Positions 35,172-45,017 of a DNA stretch of 64,000 nucleotides are shown in pieces; within the stretch, counting starts at the first letter, position 1; the number at the start of each line of letters is the position of its first letter. The stretch covers positions 682,001 through 746,000 of the forward strand of contig CAVSQL010000006.1 of the NCBI GenBank assembly GCA_963730065.1. The letters are read 5' to 3'. Origin of the DNA: UBA9676 sp963730065. GTDB taxonomy: Bacteria > Actinomycetota > Actinomycetes > Streptosporangiales > Streptosporangiaceae. A program made the position numbers and the translations under genes. The notes below the pieces were generated by a model. That model had not been told where the DNA came from, ran no database searches, and worked only from the letters and a program-made list of their open reading frames with translations.

Positions 35172-35689
35172 AGATCGAACGTGCAGCCGGATACATGCTG
35201 ACCGGGCGTTGCTCGCTGACCTGCAGCTTTACGCACCCTGTCAACCGGCGGGATGAGCTACCGCAGCTGCCCAGCGGTGCCGGTGGGCTGATCCGCTCAC
35301 TCAGAGTGAACAGGTTGGCGAACCGCCAAGACATCGCGTCGAACATATCGCCGAATCGGGCGCGGCCCTGTGCCTGTCCTTTCCGGGCAAAGGCGGCCAC
35401 AGAACACCCAGTTCTGGCTTGGCTCAGCCTTGCCACACCAGGCCAGCTGGCTTGTTCGCGTCCCGCCGGTCCTCGGGGAGACGGCACTCGGTGCCGCCAT
35501 CGGAGTCGGCGTTGCCGTCGTCGTGATGCCGCCAGAACCGGGCAGTGATCCGAGCCGCGGTCGGCGACTTGCTGGCAACGCTAGGCGCCCGGCCACCAGG
35601 AAAGGGCAAGTAGCACGCGGAAACTTGTTCGCCATTGCCGTGCCCATGCCGGGGTCGGCATGGGCACGGCCGGTTTTGGACCAGTTTTC
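35172..35689. other. Junction region without a supported gene
   Basis: About 520 bases between the tRNA fragment and the end of the first kinase gene. Short frames exist on both strands but none has a recognisable domain or start signal. It may contain remnants lost with the missing right arm. Confidence 0.4.
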
Positions 35690-37861
35690 TTACCCCATGC
35701 GGGCGGTGAGCGGCACCGCACCGGCGTTTCCGGCCATCTGGTCGGCCAACCCGATTCGGCCGGTGACGGTGGTTCCCCGGCCGGGGGAGGAGTCGACCTG
35801 GCAGGAGCCACCGAGCGCGGCGAGCCGGTCACTCATGTTGCGCAGTCCCGACGCTGCTACGGCGGCCGGGTCGAAGCCGGGGCCGTTGTCGGTCACCTCG
35901 AACTTGGGGCCGTGCCCGGTGTCGGCCAGGCTGATCCGCACCGCCGATCCCGGCGCATGCCGGGCGGCGTTGTGCAGTGCTTCCACGCAGCAGAAGTAGA
36001 TGGCGGTCTCGATCTCCGGCTGGTAGCGGCCCACGCCGTCGGTGCTCACCTCGACCGGCCCGGGTGCCTTGCCGGCCTGGGCGCGGATGGCGGCGGGCAG
36101 GCCCTGGTCGGCGAGCAGCGGCGGGTAGATGCCGCGGGCGAGTTCGCGCAGGGTCTCCAGCGCGCCGCTGGTCTCGGCCTTGAGCCGTGCGACCAGGGCC
36201 CGTTCCCGCCCCTGGTCCTGGCCGGCCAGCGACTGCGCTGCGGCCAGCGTGTCGGCGATGGTGAGCAGTTGCTGCTGGGCGCCGTCGTGGATGTCGCGCT
36301 CGATCCGCCGCCGCTGGTCGTCGGCGGCGGTGACGACCCGCAGACGTGAGGCCTGCAGCTCGGCCAGCCGGGCGCGGAGCTGATCGGTGAGGCCGATGTT
36401 GTGCAGCACCAGCCCGGCCTGGGCCGCCAGGTCCGACATGAGCTTGCCCTCGACCGGGGTGAGCGATTCCCCCGGCCGCTTCGAGACCGACAGCGCGCCG
36501 AGCGTCTCCCCCTGGTAGTCCACCAGCGCGACCCGGCCGACCCCGGCGATGGCGGGTGGCTGGCCGCCGGCGATCGCCACCCGCAGCGGCGGCCCGGCAT
36601 CAGCGGGCCAGCTTGCCCCCGCCACCAGCCCGGCGCCGTCTTTCAGCCACACCACCGCCCGGCTGGCACCGGTGCCTTCCGCCAGGACCCGGGCCATCCG
36701 GGGCAGCACCTCATCGGCGGCGTAGGTCCCGCCCACCCGGCCCGCGAACTCGCTCAGCGCCTGATAGGGGGTGGCGCGCCTGCCGTAGACGAGCCGGTTG
36801 GCCAGCCGCTGCGCCCGCTCCCTGACCGGCTGGAAGGCGGCCGCCACCACCGCGGTCGCCACGATCGACAGGCCCAGATTCGGCCGCGAGCCAGCGTGCC
36901 CTGAACCGGACCCGAGCGAGCCGATCCCCACCACCACAAGGACGTAAACGGCGGTAATGAACGCCGCCAGCGAGCCGTACACGATCGTCTTGCTGATGAC
37001 GACGTCGATGTCGTAGAGGCGGTACTTGAGGATTGCGACGCCGATGCTAATCGGCAGGGCAACGATCGCGAGTCCGAGCACCTGCCCCAAGGCGCCCGCG
37101 AAGAGCGAGTTGCCCACGACGCCCACGCCAAGAGTCACGGCGGCTCCGGACGCGAGCCACTTGAGCTGCTGGCGGTGCTCACCTGTCGCCCGCCGCCAGC
37201 TGAGCACCAGGTGAACGGCGAACGACAGCCAGATCACCGCGATCGGCAGGACGACGCCAACGGCGAGCCAGGCGGGCAGATGCTGCGTGCCCATGACGTC
37301 GCCGATGGAGTCAAGCCGGATGCGGGAACCGGCAAGTGCAGCGATCGTCACCGCGAAGAAGAACGCCGTGTAACAGGTAACAAGCGCAGCGTAGGCTCTG
37401 AGCACCCACCGCCACCGGGGCGACGGCAGCTGGCCATCCGGGAACAGCAGGATGACTAGGGCGAACAATGCCGCCCCCGGTATCCACAACGGTACGAGCA
37501 GTACGGCTACCGGAGCGAGCGGGAGCTCGTGGTGGCCGAGGGTGTAATACAGCACCGCGTAGTAACCGGCATCGAGGCTGAGTATGAGCAGCAACATGGA
37601 GCAGGCCAGGATCCAGCCCTCCGGGTTGCGCGGCCGGTGATAGGCAATAACGACACCCACCGGCGCGCTGATCAGGACCTGTGCAGCCGCGACTCCTTCG
37701 GCGGGGATCGTCAGCTGATTGACCATGCGGGCCAGCGGAACGGAGGCGACCGCCAGCGTGAGCACGACGGCGCCAAGAGCCATGGCCGTTCGGGGCGACG
37801 ACAGCGCGGAGCGGCGGACGGTGCCGTCCGATGTCGTCGGCATCTTCCCGGCGTGGGTCAT
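35690..37861 (-). CDS. Membrane GAF histidine kinase, DesK/NarL type (twin kinase, second gene)
   Basis: A 723-residue sensor kinase. Several transmembrane helices fill the first about 330 residues, a GAF-like domain follows (ALSEFAGRVGGTY to DLAAQAGLVLHN), then a HisKA_3 domain with the phospho-His in IERDIHDGAQQQL (about residue 524) and an HATPase_c domain (NAARHAPG; VTDNGPGFD; GRGTTVTG). It would autophosphorylate and pass phosphate to a LuxR-type regulator; none lies nearby. Its ATG overlaps the stop of the upstream paralogue by four bases (ATGA), so both come from one transcript. Confidence 0.92.
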   Translation of the reverse strand: MTHAGKMPTTSDGTVRRSALSSPRTAMALGAVVLTLAVASVPLARMVNQLTIPAEGVAAAQVLISAPVGVVIAYHRPRNPEGWILACSMLLLILSLDAGYYAVLYYTLGHHELPLAPVAVLLVPLWIPGAALFALVILLFPDGQLPSPRWRWVLRAYAALVTCYTAFFFAVTIAALAGSRIRLDSIGDVMGTQHLPAWLAVGVVLPIAVIWLSFAVHLVLSWRRATGEHRQQLKWLASGAAVTLGVGVVGNSLFAGALGQVLGLAIVALPISIGVAILKYRLYDIDVVISKTIVYGSLAAFITAVYVLVVVGIGSLGSGSGHAGSRPNLGLSIVATAVVAAAFQPVRERAQRLANRLVYGRRATPYQALSEFAGRVGGTYAADEVLPRMARVLAEGTGASRAVVWLKDGAGLVAGASWPADAGPPLRVAIAGGQPPAIAGVGRVALVDYQGETLGALSVSKRPGESLTPVEGKLMSDLAAQAGLVLHNIGLTDQLRARLAELQASRLRVVTAADDQRRRIERDIHDGAQQQLLTIADTLAAAQSLAGQDQGRERALVARLKAETSGALETLRELARGIYPPLLADQGLPAAIRAQAGKAPGPVEVSTDGVGRYQPEIETAIYFCCVEALHNAARHAPGSAVRISLADTGHGPKFEVTDNGPGFDPAAVAASGLRNMSDRLAALGGSCQVDSSPGRGTTVTGRIGLADQMAGNAGAVPLTARMG

Positions 37862-40005
37862 CCGGCCGCCTCGAGCACCGGCACCGGGAGCCGTCCGGCG
37901 ATCGTGGTGCCGGCGCCGGGCGCGGACCGCACATCGAGCGAGCCGCCGTGGGCGTGCAGCCGGTCCGCCATGCCCTGCAGGCCCGTCCCGTAGCCCCGGG
38001 ACTGCGGGTCGAAGCCCGCGCCGTCGTCGGTCACCTCGAACCTCAAGTGGTGCCCGGAGGCGGCCAGCCGGACCTCGGCCCGGGTGGCGCCCGCGTACTT
38101 GGCGACGTTCTGGAGCGCCTCAAGGACGCAGAAGTAGACCGCCGCCTCCACCTCCTGCTGGTACCGGCCCACCCCGTCGGCGGTCACCGAGGTCGGGACG
38201 GCAGCCTTCCTCGCCTGCGCCTGCAGCGCGGTGACCAGGCCCTCGCCCGCCAGCAGTGGCGGGTAGATGCCGCGCGCCAGGTCCCGGAGATCTTCCGCCG
38301 CGCCGGCGGCGTCCTCACGGAGCTCGGCGAGCAGTTCCCGCTCGCCCTCGGTGTCCGTGCCGATCATCGATTCGGTGATGCTGAGCTTGATGGCCAGGGC
38401 CACCAGCTGCTGCTGGGCGCCGTCGTGGATGTTGCGCTCGATCCGGCGCCGTTCGGAGTCCTGCGCCGCCACCAGGCGCTGCCGGGAGGCCCTGATCTCA
38501 TCCAGCCGGGCCAGCAGCTGCTCCCGCAGCCCGGCGTTCTTGAGCACCAGGCCGACCTGGGCGGCCAGGTCCGCGAGCAGCCGGTCCTCGGTCGGCGTCA
38601 GCGCTTCCCCCGGCCGCTTCGACACCGACAGCGCCCCCAGGGCCACGCCCTGGTGGCGCACCGGCAGGATCCGGTCGGCGGCCGGGTACGCGGGCACGTC
38701 GGCCGCGGTGGCCCGGGCCGGCGGCAGCGGCGGTGCGTCCGGCGGCCAGGCGGCACCGTCGTGGAACACCTCGCCGCTCTTCAGCCACACGTCGGCGCGG
38801 GTGGCCGCGGTGCCCTCGGCCAAGATCCTGGCCATCCGCGGAAGCAGGTCCTCGGCGGCGTAGGCCCCCGCCATCCGCCCCGCGAAGTCCGCGAGGACCT
38901 CGTAGGGGGTGGCCCGCCGGCCATAGACCAGCCGGTTGGCCAGGCGCTGGACCCGTGCCCGCACCGGCTGGAACGCCACGGCCACCACCGCCGTGGCCGC
39001 GATCGACAGAGCCAGGCTCGGCCGCGCGCCGCGCTGCGCCAGCGACCCCAGGCCCACCACGATCGCCACATACACGCCGGTGATGAACACCGCGAGCGAC
39101 CCGTAGACGAGGGTCTTGTTGATGACGACGTCGATGTCGTACAGGTGGTAGCGGAAGATCGCGATGCCGATGGCGATCGGGACCAGCGCGACCGTCCCGC
39201 TGGTGATCGCGTTCTGCAGGTTGTTGGCGGCGTTGCCGCCCGGGCCGATGGATCCGATCAATATCACCGCCAGCGCTGCCGCCGCGATGAGCCCGCCCGC
39301 GTAGACGAGCCACTTCAGCTGCTCGCGCTCCACAGTGCCGGCCCGCCGGTACCGGAACGCCAGCGACACGATGGCGGCCAGGCCGGCCGCCACGAGCAGC
39401 GGCCCGCTGACCCCGCCGAGGAAGGCGAAGACGCGCCCAGCCGGCCCGGCCACGCCCAAGGGGCTGGGGGAGCCGCTGGAGACGGACACGGGGGCGAAGC
39501 TGTTGCCGAGAGCCCATGCCACCATTGCGATGCCGGCGGCCCACGCCACCGGCCGCCAGCGGCGCGAGGGCAGCGAACCGGTCGGGAAGAGCAGCAGGAC
39601 GAGCACTACGAACCCGATGCCGAGAAAATATATCCAGCCAGACCAGATGCCCCAGGCCCGGGTCCCGGGGGATTGCAGCAGCAGCAGCCCGCCGTTGGCG
39701 AACGCATACGACAGGCCGGTGGCGGACAAGAGCCAGCCGACCGGGTTCGCCGGGCGTTTCCACCCGAGCAGCGCGCCGACGGTGGCGAAACCCGCGATGA
39801 ACGCCACCGCGACCGTGCCAGCCACCGCGTTTCCCATACCACCGCTCAGTTTCGGAGGCAGCGGGTGAACTTGGTTGTAGGTCAGGGCTGTCGCGGCCGC
39901 CGACAGAGTCAGCACCCAGATGCTCAGCGCACACCAGAATGCGGCGCGTGGCGTCATGGTGCGGCCGCTTGTGGACCGGGGCTCTCCCCTGGAGTCCGGC
40001 GTCAT
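37858..40005 (-). CDS. Membrane GAF histidine kinase, DesK/NarL type (twin kinase, first gene)
   Basis: A 715-residue paralogue of its neighbour with the same order: membrane helices, GAF-like domain, H-box IERNIHDGAQQQL (about residue 525), ATPase domain (VTDDGAGFD; GAGTTIAG). The two are alike along their length, e.g. YRLYDIDVV/YHLYDIDVV and NRLVYGRRATPY, which indicates tandem duplication. ATG 40005 follows AGAGGTGAG. A third copy lies at 56-58 kb. Confidence 0.92.
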   Translation of the reverse strand: MTPDSRGEPRSTSGRTMTPRAAFWCALSIWVLTLSAAATALTYNQVHPLPPKLSGGMGNAVAGTVAVAFIAGFATVGALLGWKRPANPVGWLLSATGLSYAFANGGLLLLQSPGTRAWGIWSGWIYFLGIGFVVLVLLLFPTGSLPSRRWRPVAWAAGIAMVAWALGNSFAPVSVSSGSPSPLGVAGPAGRVFAFLGGVSGPLLVAAGLAAIVSLAFRYRRAGTVEREQLKWLVYAGGLIAAAALAVILIGSIGPGGNAANNLQNAITSGTVALVPIAIGIAIFRYHLYDIDVVINKTLVYGSLAVFITGVYVAIVVGLGSLAQRGARPSLALSIAATAVVAVAFQPVRARVQRLANRLVYGRRATPYEVLADFAGRMAGAYAAEDLLPRMARILAEGTAATRADVWLKSGEVFHDGAAWPPDAPPLPPARATAADVPAYPAADRILPVRHQGVALGALSVSKRPGEALTPTEDRLLADLAAQVGLVLKNAGLREQLLARLDEIRASRQRLVAAQDSERRRIERNIHDGAQQQLVALAIKLSITESMIGTDTEGERELLAELREDAAGAAEDLRDLARGIYPPLLAGEGLVTALQAQARKAAVPTSVTADGVGRYQQEVEAAVYFCVLEALQNVAKYAGATRAEVRLAASGHHLRFEVTDDGAGFDPQSRGYGTGLQGMADRLHAHGGSLDVRSAPGAGTTIAGRLPVPVLEAAG

Positions 40006-40481
40006 CTCTCACCTCTTGCCGATGATTATTCGCCGGTCAGCGCCCGGGCAGAAGGGTGCGAGCCGCTACCCGGCCGAAGGCCACCACCAGGCCAGAGGGG
40101 AAGCCAGTATCACCGGCCCGGCCCGCACACCGCTAGGCGGGTACCAGGAGCGCGCCGAACCCGGCGAGCTGTCATCGGCCAGGGCGGTAGATCGCCGGCG
40201 GGCCTGTGGGGCGGCCCGCGAGGGGCTGGGTGACGCCGTGCTCGCCGAGTCCGCCCGCCGCTGCCCACAGATCGCCGCCGAGCGGGTCCCCGTTGAACTC
40301 GTCCCCGCAGCCCGAACCAGCGCTCCGGGGAACAGCCACGCCGATACGGCAGTGCGACAGAACAGCCTGATCTGCACGGCACCGCTCACCCGGCACCAGG
40401 CAACCGCAGACGTACAGATCGGCGGTGCGGCGCGCGTTCTCTTCGGAACTTCCCCGCCAGTGAGTGTGTTGCCGGGCTGGG
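40006..40481. other. Region upstream of the twin kinases
   Basis: About 475 bases; frames present are shadows without start signals or domains. It probably carries the kinase promoter and the 3' end of the phosphoesterase transcript. Confidence 0.4.
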
Positions 40482-41431
40482 TCACCCTGCCTTGAGTCCG
40501 AGCTGCTGGGCGGGGTTGGGAGCGCCGGCCGCCCGGCGCAGCGGCGGTGCGCCGATGACGGTGTCGATGAGCCGGGTCAGCGCGTAGTGGTCGAGCGGCT
40601 GGTGGATGACGGTGCTCGACAGTGCGGGGGCGATGAGCACGAACGGGACCTGGTTGGTGGTGTCTCCCTCGTCGAAGACGACGGCGATGGCCAGCCGCCG
40701 GTGCCGCCAGTCGGGCCCGGACATGATCACGGGTATCCACTGGCGAAGATAGGCGTCGGCCTGGCCCAGCGTCCCGTCGTGGGCGTCGTGGATGAGGTTG
40801 GGCGTGAGCAGGCCGACGCTGGGCAGGGTTCCGGCCCGCACGTCCGAGGCCAGGGCCCCGCCGGACGGGGTGCGCGCAGGCACGTCGCCGGCCCGGCAGG
40901 CGGCGGCCTCGGGCATGGACTCCTGGTAGGCGCGGGCGGTCTTGCCACGGGCCAGGGCCTGGCCGAACACCGACGGCCCCGGGTAGCTGCAGCCGGTGCC
41001 CGGGCTGCAGTCCGGCGGGTCGTTGAACGCCGACCCGGTGAAGATGGCCAGGTAGTTCGGCAGGCTCGGATGGGTGATGGCGCTGTAGTGCGAGGCGTAC
41101 CCATACCGGCGGGCGAGTGCCACAGGTATGGCATGCCGCCGGGGAAGACCTCTCCTGTGCTGTGGTTTTCCTCCATGATCACCAGGATCTTGCTCACCCC
41201 GCCCGGTGACGTGGCATGGCCGGCTGATGAGCTCGTGGGTGCGGCATGGGAGGAACCGGCTGAGGGCGGGCTCGCCTGCCCGCCGCAGCCCGCGGCGAGC
41301 CCGCCCGCCAGCGCGGCACCGACCAGCCGCACGAGCCCGCGCCGGAAGGATGTCCCGCGCAGCGGCCGCCCTGCCGGTGGCGAGCCTGGTTGCGCGGCAG
41401 GGTCCGGGGACGCGTGAGAGGTATCGCGCAT
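40482..41431 (-). pseudogene. Secreted phosphoesterase (acid phosphatase-like), frameshifted
   Basis: Two frames together make one protein. The first (from ATG 41431) has an RR-containing signal with lipobox LAAGC, a Ser/Ala linker and KILVIMEENHSTGEVF, the metal-binding start of the phosphoesterase family. The second continues LARRYGYASHYSAITHPSLPNYLAIFTG and ends with VVFDEGD and the usual C-terminal region. The switch lies near 41118-41135, and the total length (950) is one base short of a multiple of three, so a single missing base explains it. Whether this is a true mutation or an assembly error cannot be told here. Restored, it would be a 316-residue surface lipoprotein. ATGA overlap with the upstream membrane gene suggests an operon. 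Confidence 0.8.
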
Positions 41432-42228
41432 CAGTGCCCCAGGCCGGACAACCCTGCCCAGGCGCCCGCCCAGTGGATCGTGAGCACGGCCAGGAGCAGC
41501 CCGGCCAGGACCGACGCCGTGAGCAGCAGCCACCGGGCGGCCCGCCCGGCAAGCACTTCGCTGGCCCGGCGGCCGGCCCTGCCCGCCAGATCCCCGCGGG
41601 CCAGGCGGGGCAGCCGCCAGACGTAGGCCAGGACGTGCACGGTCATGGCACCGAACCACAGCACGAACGAAGCCTTGTGCAGCAACAGCCACATCCGGCC
41701 GCCAGGGCCGGTGAGCGCCAGCATGACCCCGGTCCCGATCACCGCCACCGACGTGAGCAGCACCACCGGCCCCAGCAGCCTCAGCAACGGCGCAGGGGGC
41801 CCTTGGCGCCGGTACCCGGCGGCGCCGCTGTAATAGCGCACGAACCGGTAGATGGTTGAGCAGGCTTTGAGCACCACCGGGCCGATCAGCAGCATGCCGA
41901 GGAAAAAGTGCAGCGTGAGCAGCCGGCGGACCGACAAGATGGTCACGCCTTCGGCCGCGAGCAGCACCAGCAGCACCATGCCGGTCAGCGCGGTGAGCCG
42001 CTCGTTCCCCGCGGCACCTCCGGTGGTATCGCGCCCGTGGCGGGTTCCCCGGCTCCCGCCATCCGCGCCATCGCGGTAGTCCCCCGCCGCAAGCTGCCAG
42101 TCGCCGCCGGTGCGGTCCCGGTCGTTTCCCACCCCGTCCCGGGACCAGCCATCCCGATAGGGGGCGTCTGGATAACTGACTTCCCAGAAGCCACGGCCTG
42201 GGAGGCGAGCCGGCGGGCGCCTGGCCAT
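41431..42228 (-). CDS. Cytochrome b561-like membrane protein
   Basis: A 265-residue protein: a hydrophilic Gly/Asp/Arg-rich N-terminus of about 75 residues, then six hydrophobic helices with conserved-looking His in LLTLHFFLGM, LLHKASFVLWFG and MTVHVLAYVWRL, which could bind haem as in b561 or ferric-reductase-like proteins. The function is otherwise unknown. It overlaps the phosphoesterase by four bases. Confidence 0.6.
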   Translation of the reverse strand: MARRPPARLPGRGFWEVSYPDAPYRDGWSRDGVGNDRDRTGGDWQLAAGDYRDGADGGSRGTRHGRDTTGGAAGNERLTALTGMVLLVLLAAEGVTILSVRRLLTLHFFLGMLLIGPVVLKACSTIYRFVRYYSGAAGYRRQGPPAPLLRLLGPVVLLTSVAVIGTGVMLALTGPGGRMWLLLHKASFVLWFGAMTVHVLAYVWRLPRLARGDLAGRAGRRASEVLAGRAARWLLLTASVLAGLLLAVLTIHWAGAWAGLSGLGH

Positions 42229-42602
42229 CAGCCGCCCCGCTGCGCGCTGCGGGGCGTGCCGTGTTCTGGCAGAAGCATGCCTGTTGTCCCCTCGTCATGA
42301 TCGTGGCCGTGGTGGCCCGCCCGGGCTTGGTTCGTCCCCGGCCTCTATCTCAACCGTGGGCCAGGGACAGCAGCGGGGACTGGACCTGCAGAAACAACGA
42401 TCCCAGGTCCGCATACCCTGCCAGCATCCGCCAGGCGGCTCTGCCGCACCTCTCAATCCGGTCAGCGAAACCCAAAGCCGAGGCCCAGATTCACCCAATA
42501 ATCGGGGGGCCGTCCGGGGCCGCGGGGTCACCCGGCGTGACCGGGGCAGCCCGGGGGGAACTGCCCGAAAGGCAACTGATTGTGGCTGTGCCTGGCCACT
42601 TG
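42229..42602. other. Intergenic region, no gene seen
   Basis: About 370 bases between the b561-like gene and the end of the kelch/NHL gene. No supported coding or structural signal. Confidence 0.4.
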
Positions 42603-44768
42603 TCATCCGGTCGTGCGGTGCGTTGGTGTCGATCCGTTCGGCAGTAGCAGGTCGAAGCCGTCTGGGGTGTGGAGCCTGCCGGGTGCGGTGCCGTGCCTGC
42701 CGGTGATGCCGTACTGCCACACCAGCGCTCCGGTGGCCGGGTCGATCGCGACCATGCGGTTTTTAAAGTCGTCGTTGACCATGAAGACGCCGCTGGGCAG
42801 CAGTTCGGTCAGCGAGGGGTGATCGAGCCTGCCGGGCCCGGATGCCGGGTGGTAGCGGTAGAGGATGTGGCCTTGGCGGTTGAACTCCAGGATCTGCCCG
42901 GGCGAGGCGTAGTCGGCGATGAGATATCGGTTAGGGCCAAGCTGCTGGGGGTCGGAGGGGTAGCTGATCGGCAGCTGAGCCGTCCACACCAGCTTCCCGG
43001 TGGGGGTGTACTCGCTCACCCACGACCCGTTGATCTCGGAGATCAGCAGGTTGCCGTCCGGGAGCGGGGTGTCTCCGTTCGGCGAGCCGATCGAGACAGG
43101 CGGATGGTGGAGGCACACGCCGTCGGTGCCGATCTGGTGCGCGACGGTGCCTCTGGGGTTGATCACCAGCACCCGGCAGTTGACGGCGTCGGCGACCGTG
43201 ATCTGGCCGTTGCTGAGCAGGTAGGCGTCGTCGGGTTCGTGCAGGTACCCCGGCGCGGTGCCTGGGCGGCGGGGATGGCCGTAGTGCCAGATGAGTTTCC
43301 CCGACGGGTAGGCGATCTTGACGATCGTGTCGTTCTGTTCCTGGTTGGCGATGATGGCCGTGCCGTGGCCGGTGAAGAACGCGTCGTCGGGGAAGTAGAA
43401 GCCCAGCGGGTCCCGCGGGGCGGCCGCCGATGGGTACTTCCACACCACGTGCATGGCGTCGTTCAGGAGCAGGAGCCGGTTGTTGCCGCGGTCTGCGATG
43501 AGGAGCCGGGCCCCGAAGTACGGCGAGCCTGCCCCGGGCGCGCCGGCGGTCCCGAAGGCCCGGTCCGGGCGCAGCATCTGCACCGAGGAGACCAGGGCGC
43601 CGTTGGATTCACCGCCGATGATCCAGGCAGTGCCGCCGGCCACCGTGACCGCGGCGTGGGACACCGGCACCTGCAGGTGCCCGGCGGGCAGCAGCCGCTT
43701 CGCCGCAGGGTCGAAGGCCCAGATCGTTGAGACGGTGGTGGCCGGTGACGAGGAAGGCCCGGCGCTCTTCTCGCCCGGGCCGAGCTGGGTCGTGCCGACG
43801 CCGGGGGTCTGCGGCTGGGCGGCGGTGCTGTCGCCGCCGGCCACGAACAACTCCCTGCCCACGGTCGCCGCGGCGGCACCGGCCAGCGGCTCGGGCAGAT
43901 GGCCGATAACGGCCGCGGTGTGCCGGGCCGGGTCGACGGCCTGGATGACCTCCACCGGCCCCCCGGCGTGTGGACCGGTGATGGCCTGGCCGCCGAACAC
44001 GAAGACCTTCTCCCCGAGCGCGGCGACCGCCGGGTAGCGCACCGGTACCGGCAGCGTGGCGACCTTGGTGAAGGTGCGGCCGTTGGTGGTGGCCAGCACC
44101 GCGGCGTCCGGGCGGGCTCCGTCATAGCCGCCCACCACGTACGTGACCGGGCCGATAGTGACCGCCACCGCGTCCGAACGCGGCGCAGGCATCGACCCGG
44201 CGGTGGCGGCGGTCGCGGCGCCAGAACGGCCGCGCAGGCCGCCGAGCGTGAACGACTGCACCGTGGCGACAGTGGCCGGCGACCCTCCCCCGAAGACAAC
44301 AGCATGCTGGCCGATCACGGCCACCGCGGCGTCGTGCAGGGCAGCGCTGAGCGCACCCACCTGATGGACGGCCCCGCTGGCGGTGCGAACGGCGTAAATC
44401 CCGCTTGCCGAGCCACCGCCGGTGGTCAGCCCGCCGAGCACGACCAGCCGGCCAGATGGGCCGGTCACGGCCACCTCGCGGCTGATCGGGGCCGCCAGGT
44501 GCCAGGGCATCAGGCCTGCTTCAGCGGCCGGCAGGCCACGTGGCGCGGCCACAGCGTGGCCAGGTGCAAGGGCCTGCCTGGCCGGGCCTGCCGCCCTGCC
44601 GCTGAGGCTGGACACATACCAGGCGAGCACCACGCCCACGCCAAGGGCGGTGAGCACGATGGCGAGCACCGCGGCCGACCGCCTGTGGCGGCCCCGGGCC
44701 GAGGCCCCACGCCCCCGGGCGGACGGGCCGCCAGGCCGGTTACCGCGAAAGGCCGGTGCTTCCACCAT
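42603..44768 (-). CDS. Membrane-anchored kelch/NHL beta-propeller protein
   Basis: A 721-residue protein from ATG 44768; 60 further upstream codons lack conservation. An N-terminal basic stretch and one transmembrane helix (AVLAIVLTALGVGVVLAWYV) anchor it with the rest outside. About residues 95-390 contain kelch-like blades (VVLGGLTTGGG, AVVFGGGSPAT, YVVGGYDG, FVFGGQAI, FVAGGDST, WIIGGESNG). About 400-715 form a second propeller of NHL/arylsulfotransferase-like repeats (LLIADRGNNRLLLLN; AIIANQEQNDTIVKI; NLLISEINGSWVSEY; LIADYASPGQILEFN). It may bind extracellular ligands; no enzyme motif is visible. Confidence 0.78.
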   Translation of the reverse strand: MVEAPAFRGNRPGGPSARGRGASARGRHRRSAAVLAIVLTALGVGVVLAWYVSSLSGRAAGPARQALAPGHAVAAPRGLPAAEAGLMPWHLAAPISREVAVTGPSGRLVVLGGLTTGGGSASGIYAVRTASGAVHQVGALSAALHDAAVAVIGQHAVVFGGGSPATVATVQSFTLGGLRGRSGAATAATAGSMPAPRSDAVAVTIGPVTYVVGGYDGARPDAAVLATTNGRTFTKVATLPVPVRYPAVAALGEKVFVFGGQAITGPHAGGPVEVIQAVDPARHTAAVIGHLPEPLAGAAAATVGRELFVAGGDSTAAQPQTPGVGTTQLGPGEKSAGPSSSPATTVSTIWAFDPAAKRLLPAGHLQVPVSHAAVTVAGGTAWIIGGESNGALVSSVQMLRPDRAFGTAGAPGAGSPYFGARLLIADRGNNRLLLLNDAMHVVWKYPSAAAPRDPLGFYFPDDAFFTGHGTAIIANQEQNDTIVKIAYPSGKLIWHYGHPRRPGTAPGYLHEPDDAYLLSNGQITVADAVNCRVLVINPRGTVAHQIGTDGVCLHHPPVSIGSPNGDTPLPDGNLLISEINGSWVSEYTPTGKLVWTAQLPISYPSDPQQLGPNRYLIADYASPGQILEFNRQGHILYRYHPASGPGRLDHPSLTELLPSGVFMVNDDFKNRMVAIDPATGALVWQYGITGRHGTAPGRLHTPDGFDLLLPNGSTPTHRTTG

Positions 44769-45017
44769 GCCGATAATGCCCGACCACGCGGGGCAGGACC
44801 CATGCAGACGATCCTGTTTTGCCCCCCTATGGCAGGAGCCACCCCTCGCCTTGAGACTGGTGCGGAGCGGTCTGCGCCGGTGACCTGAATCCGGAGATGG
44901 CCCTCCCGCAGGCGCACCGCCCTGGTCCTGGCGCCAGTCAGCGACCACGCGTCTGGAACCCGCCGGGTCCAGCAGGCGCTGGGACCCTTTCCCTCAAGCG
45001 CGGACCGGGACCAGGAA

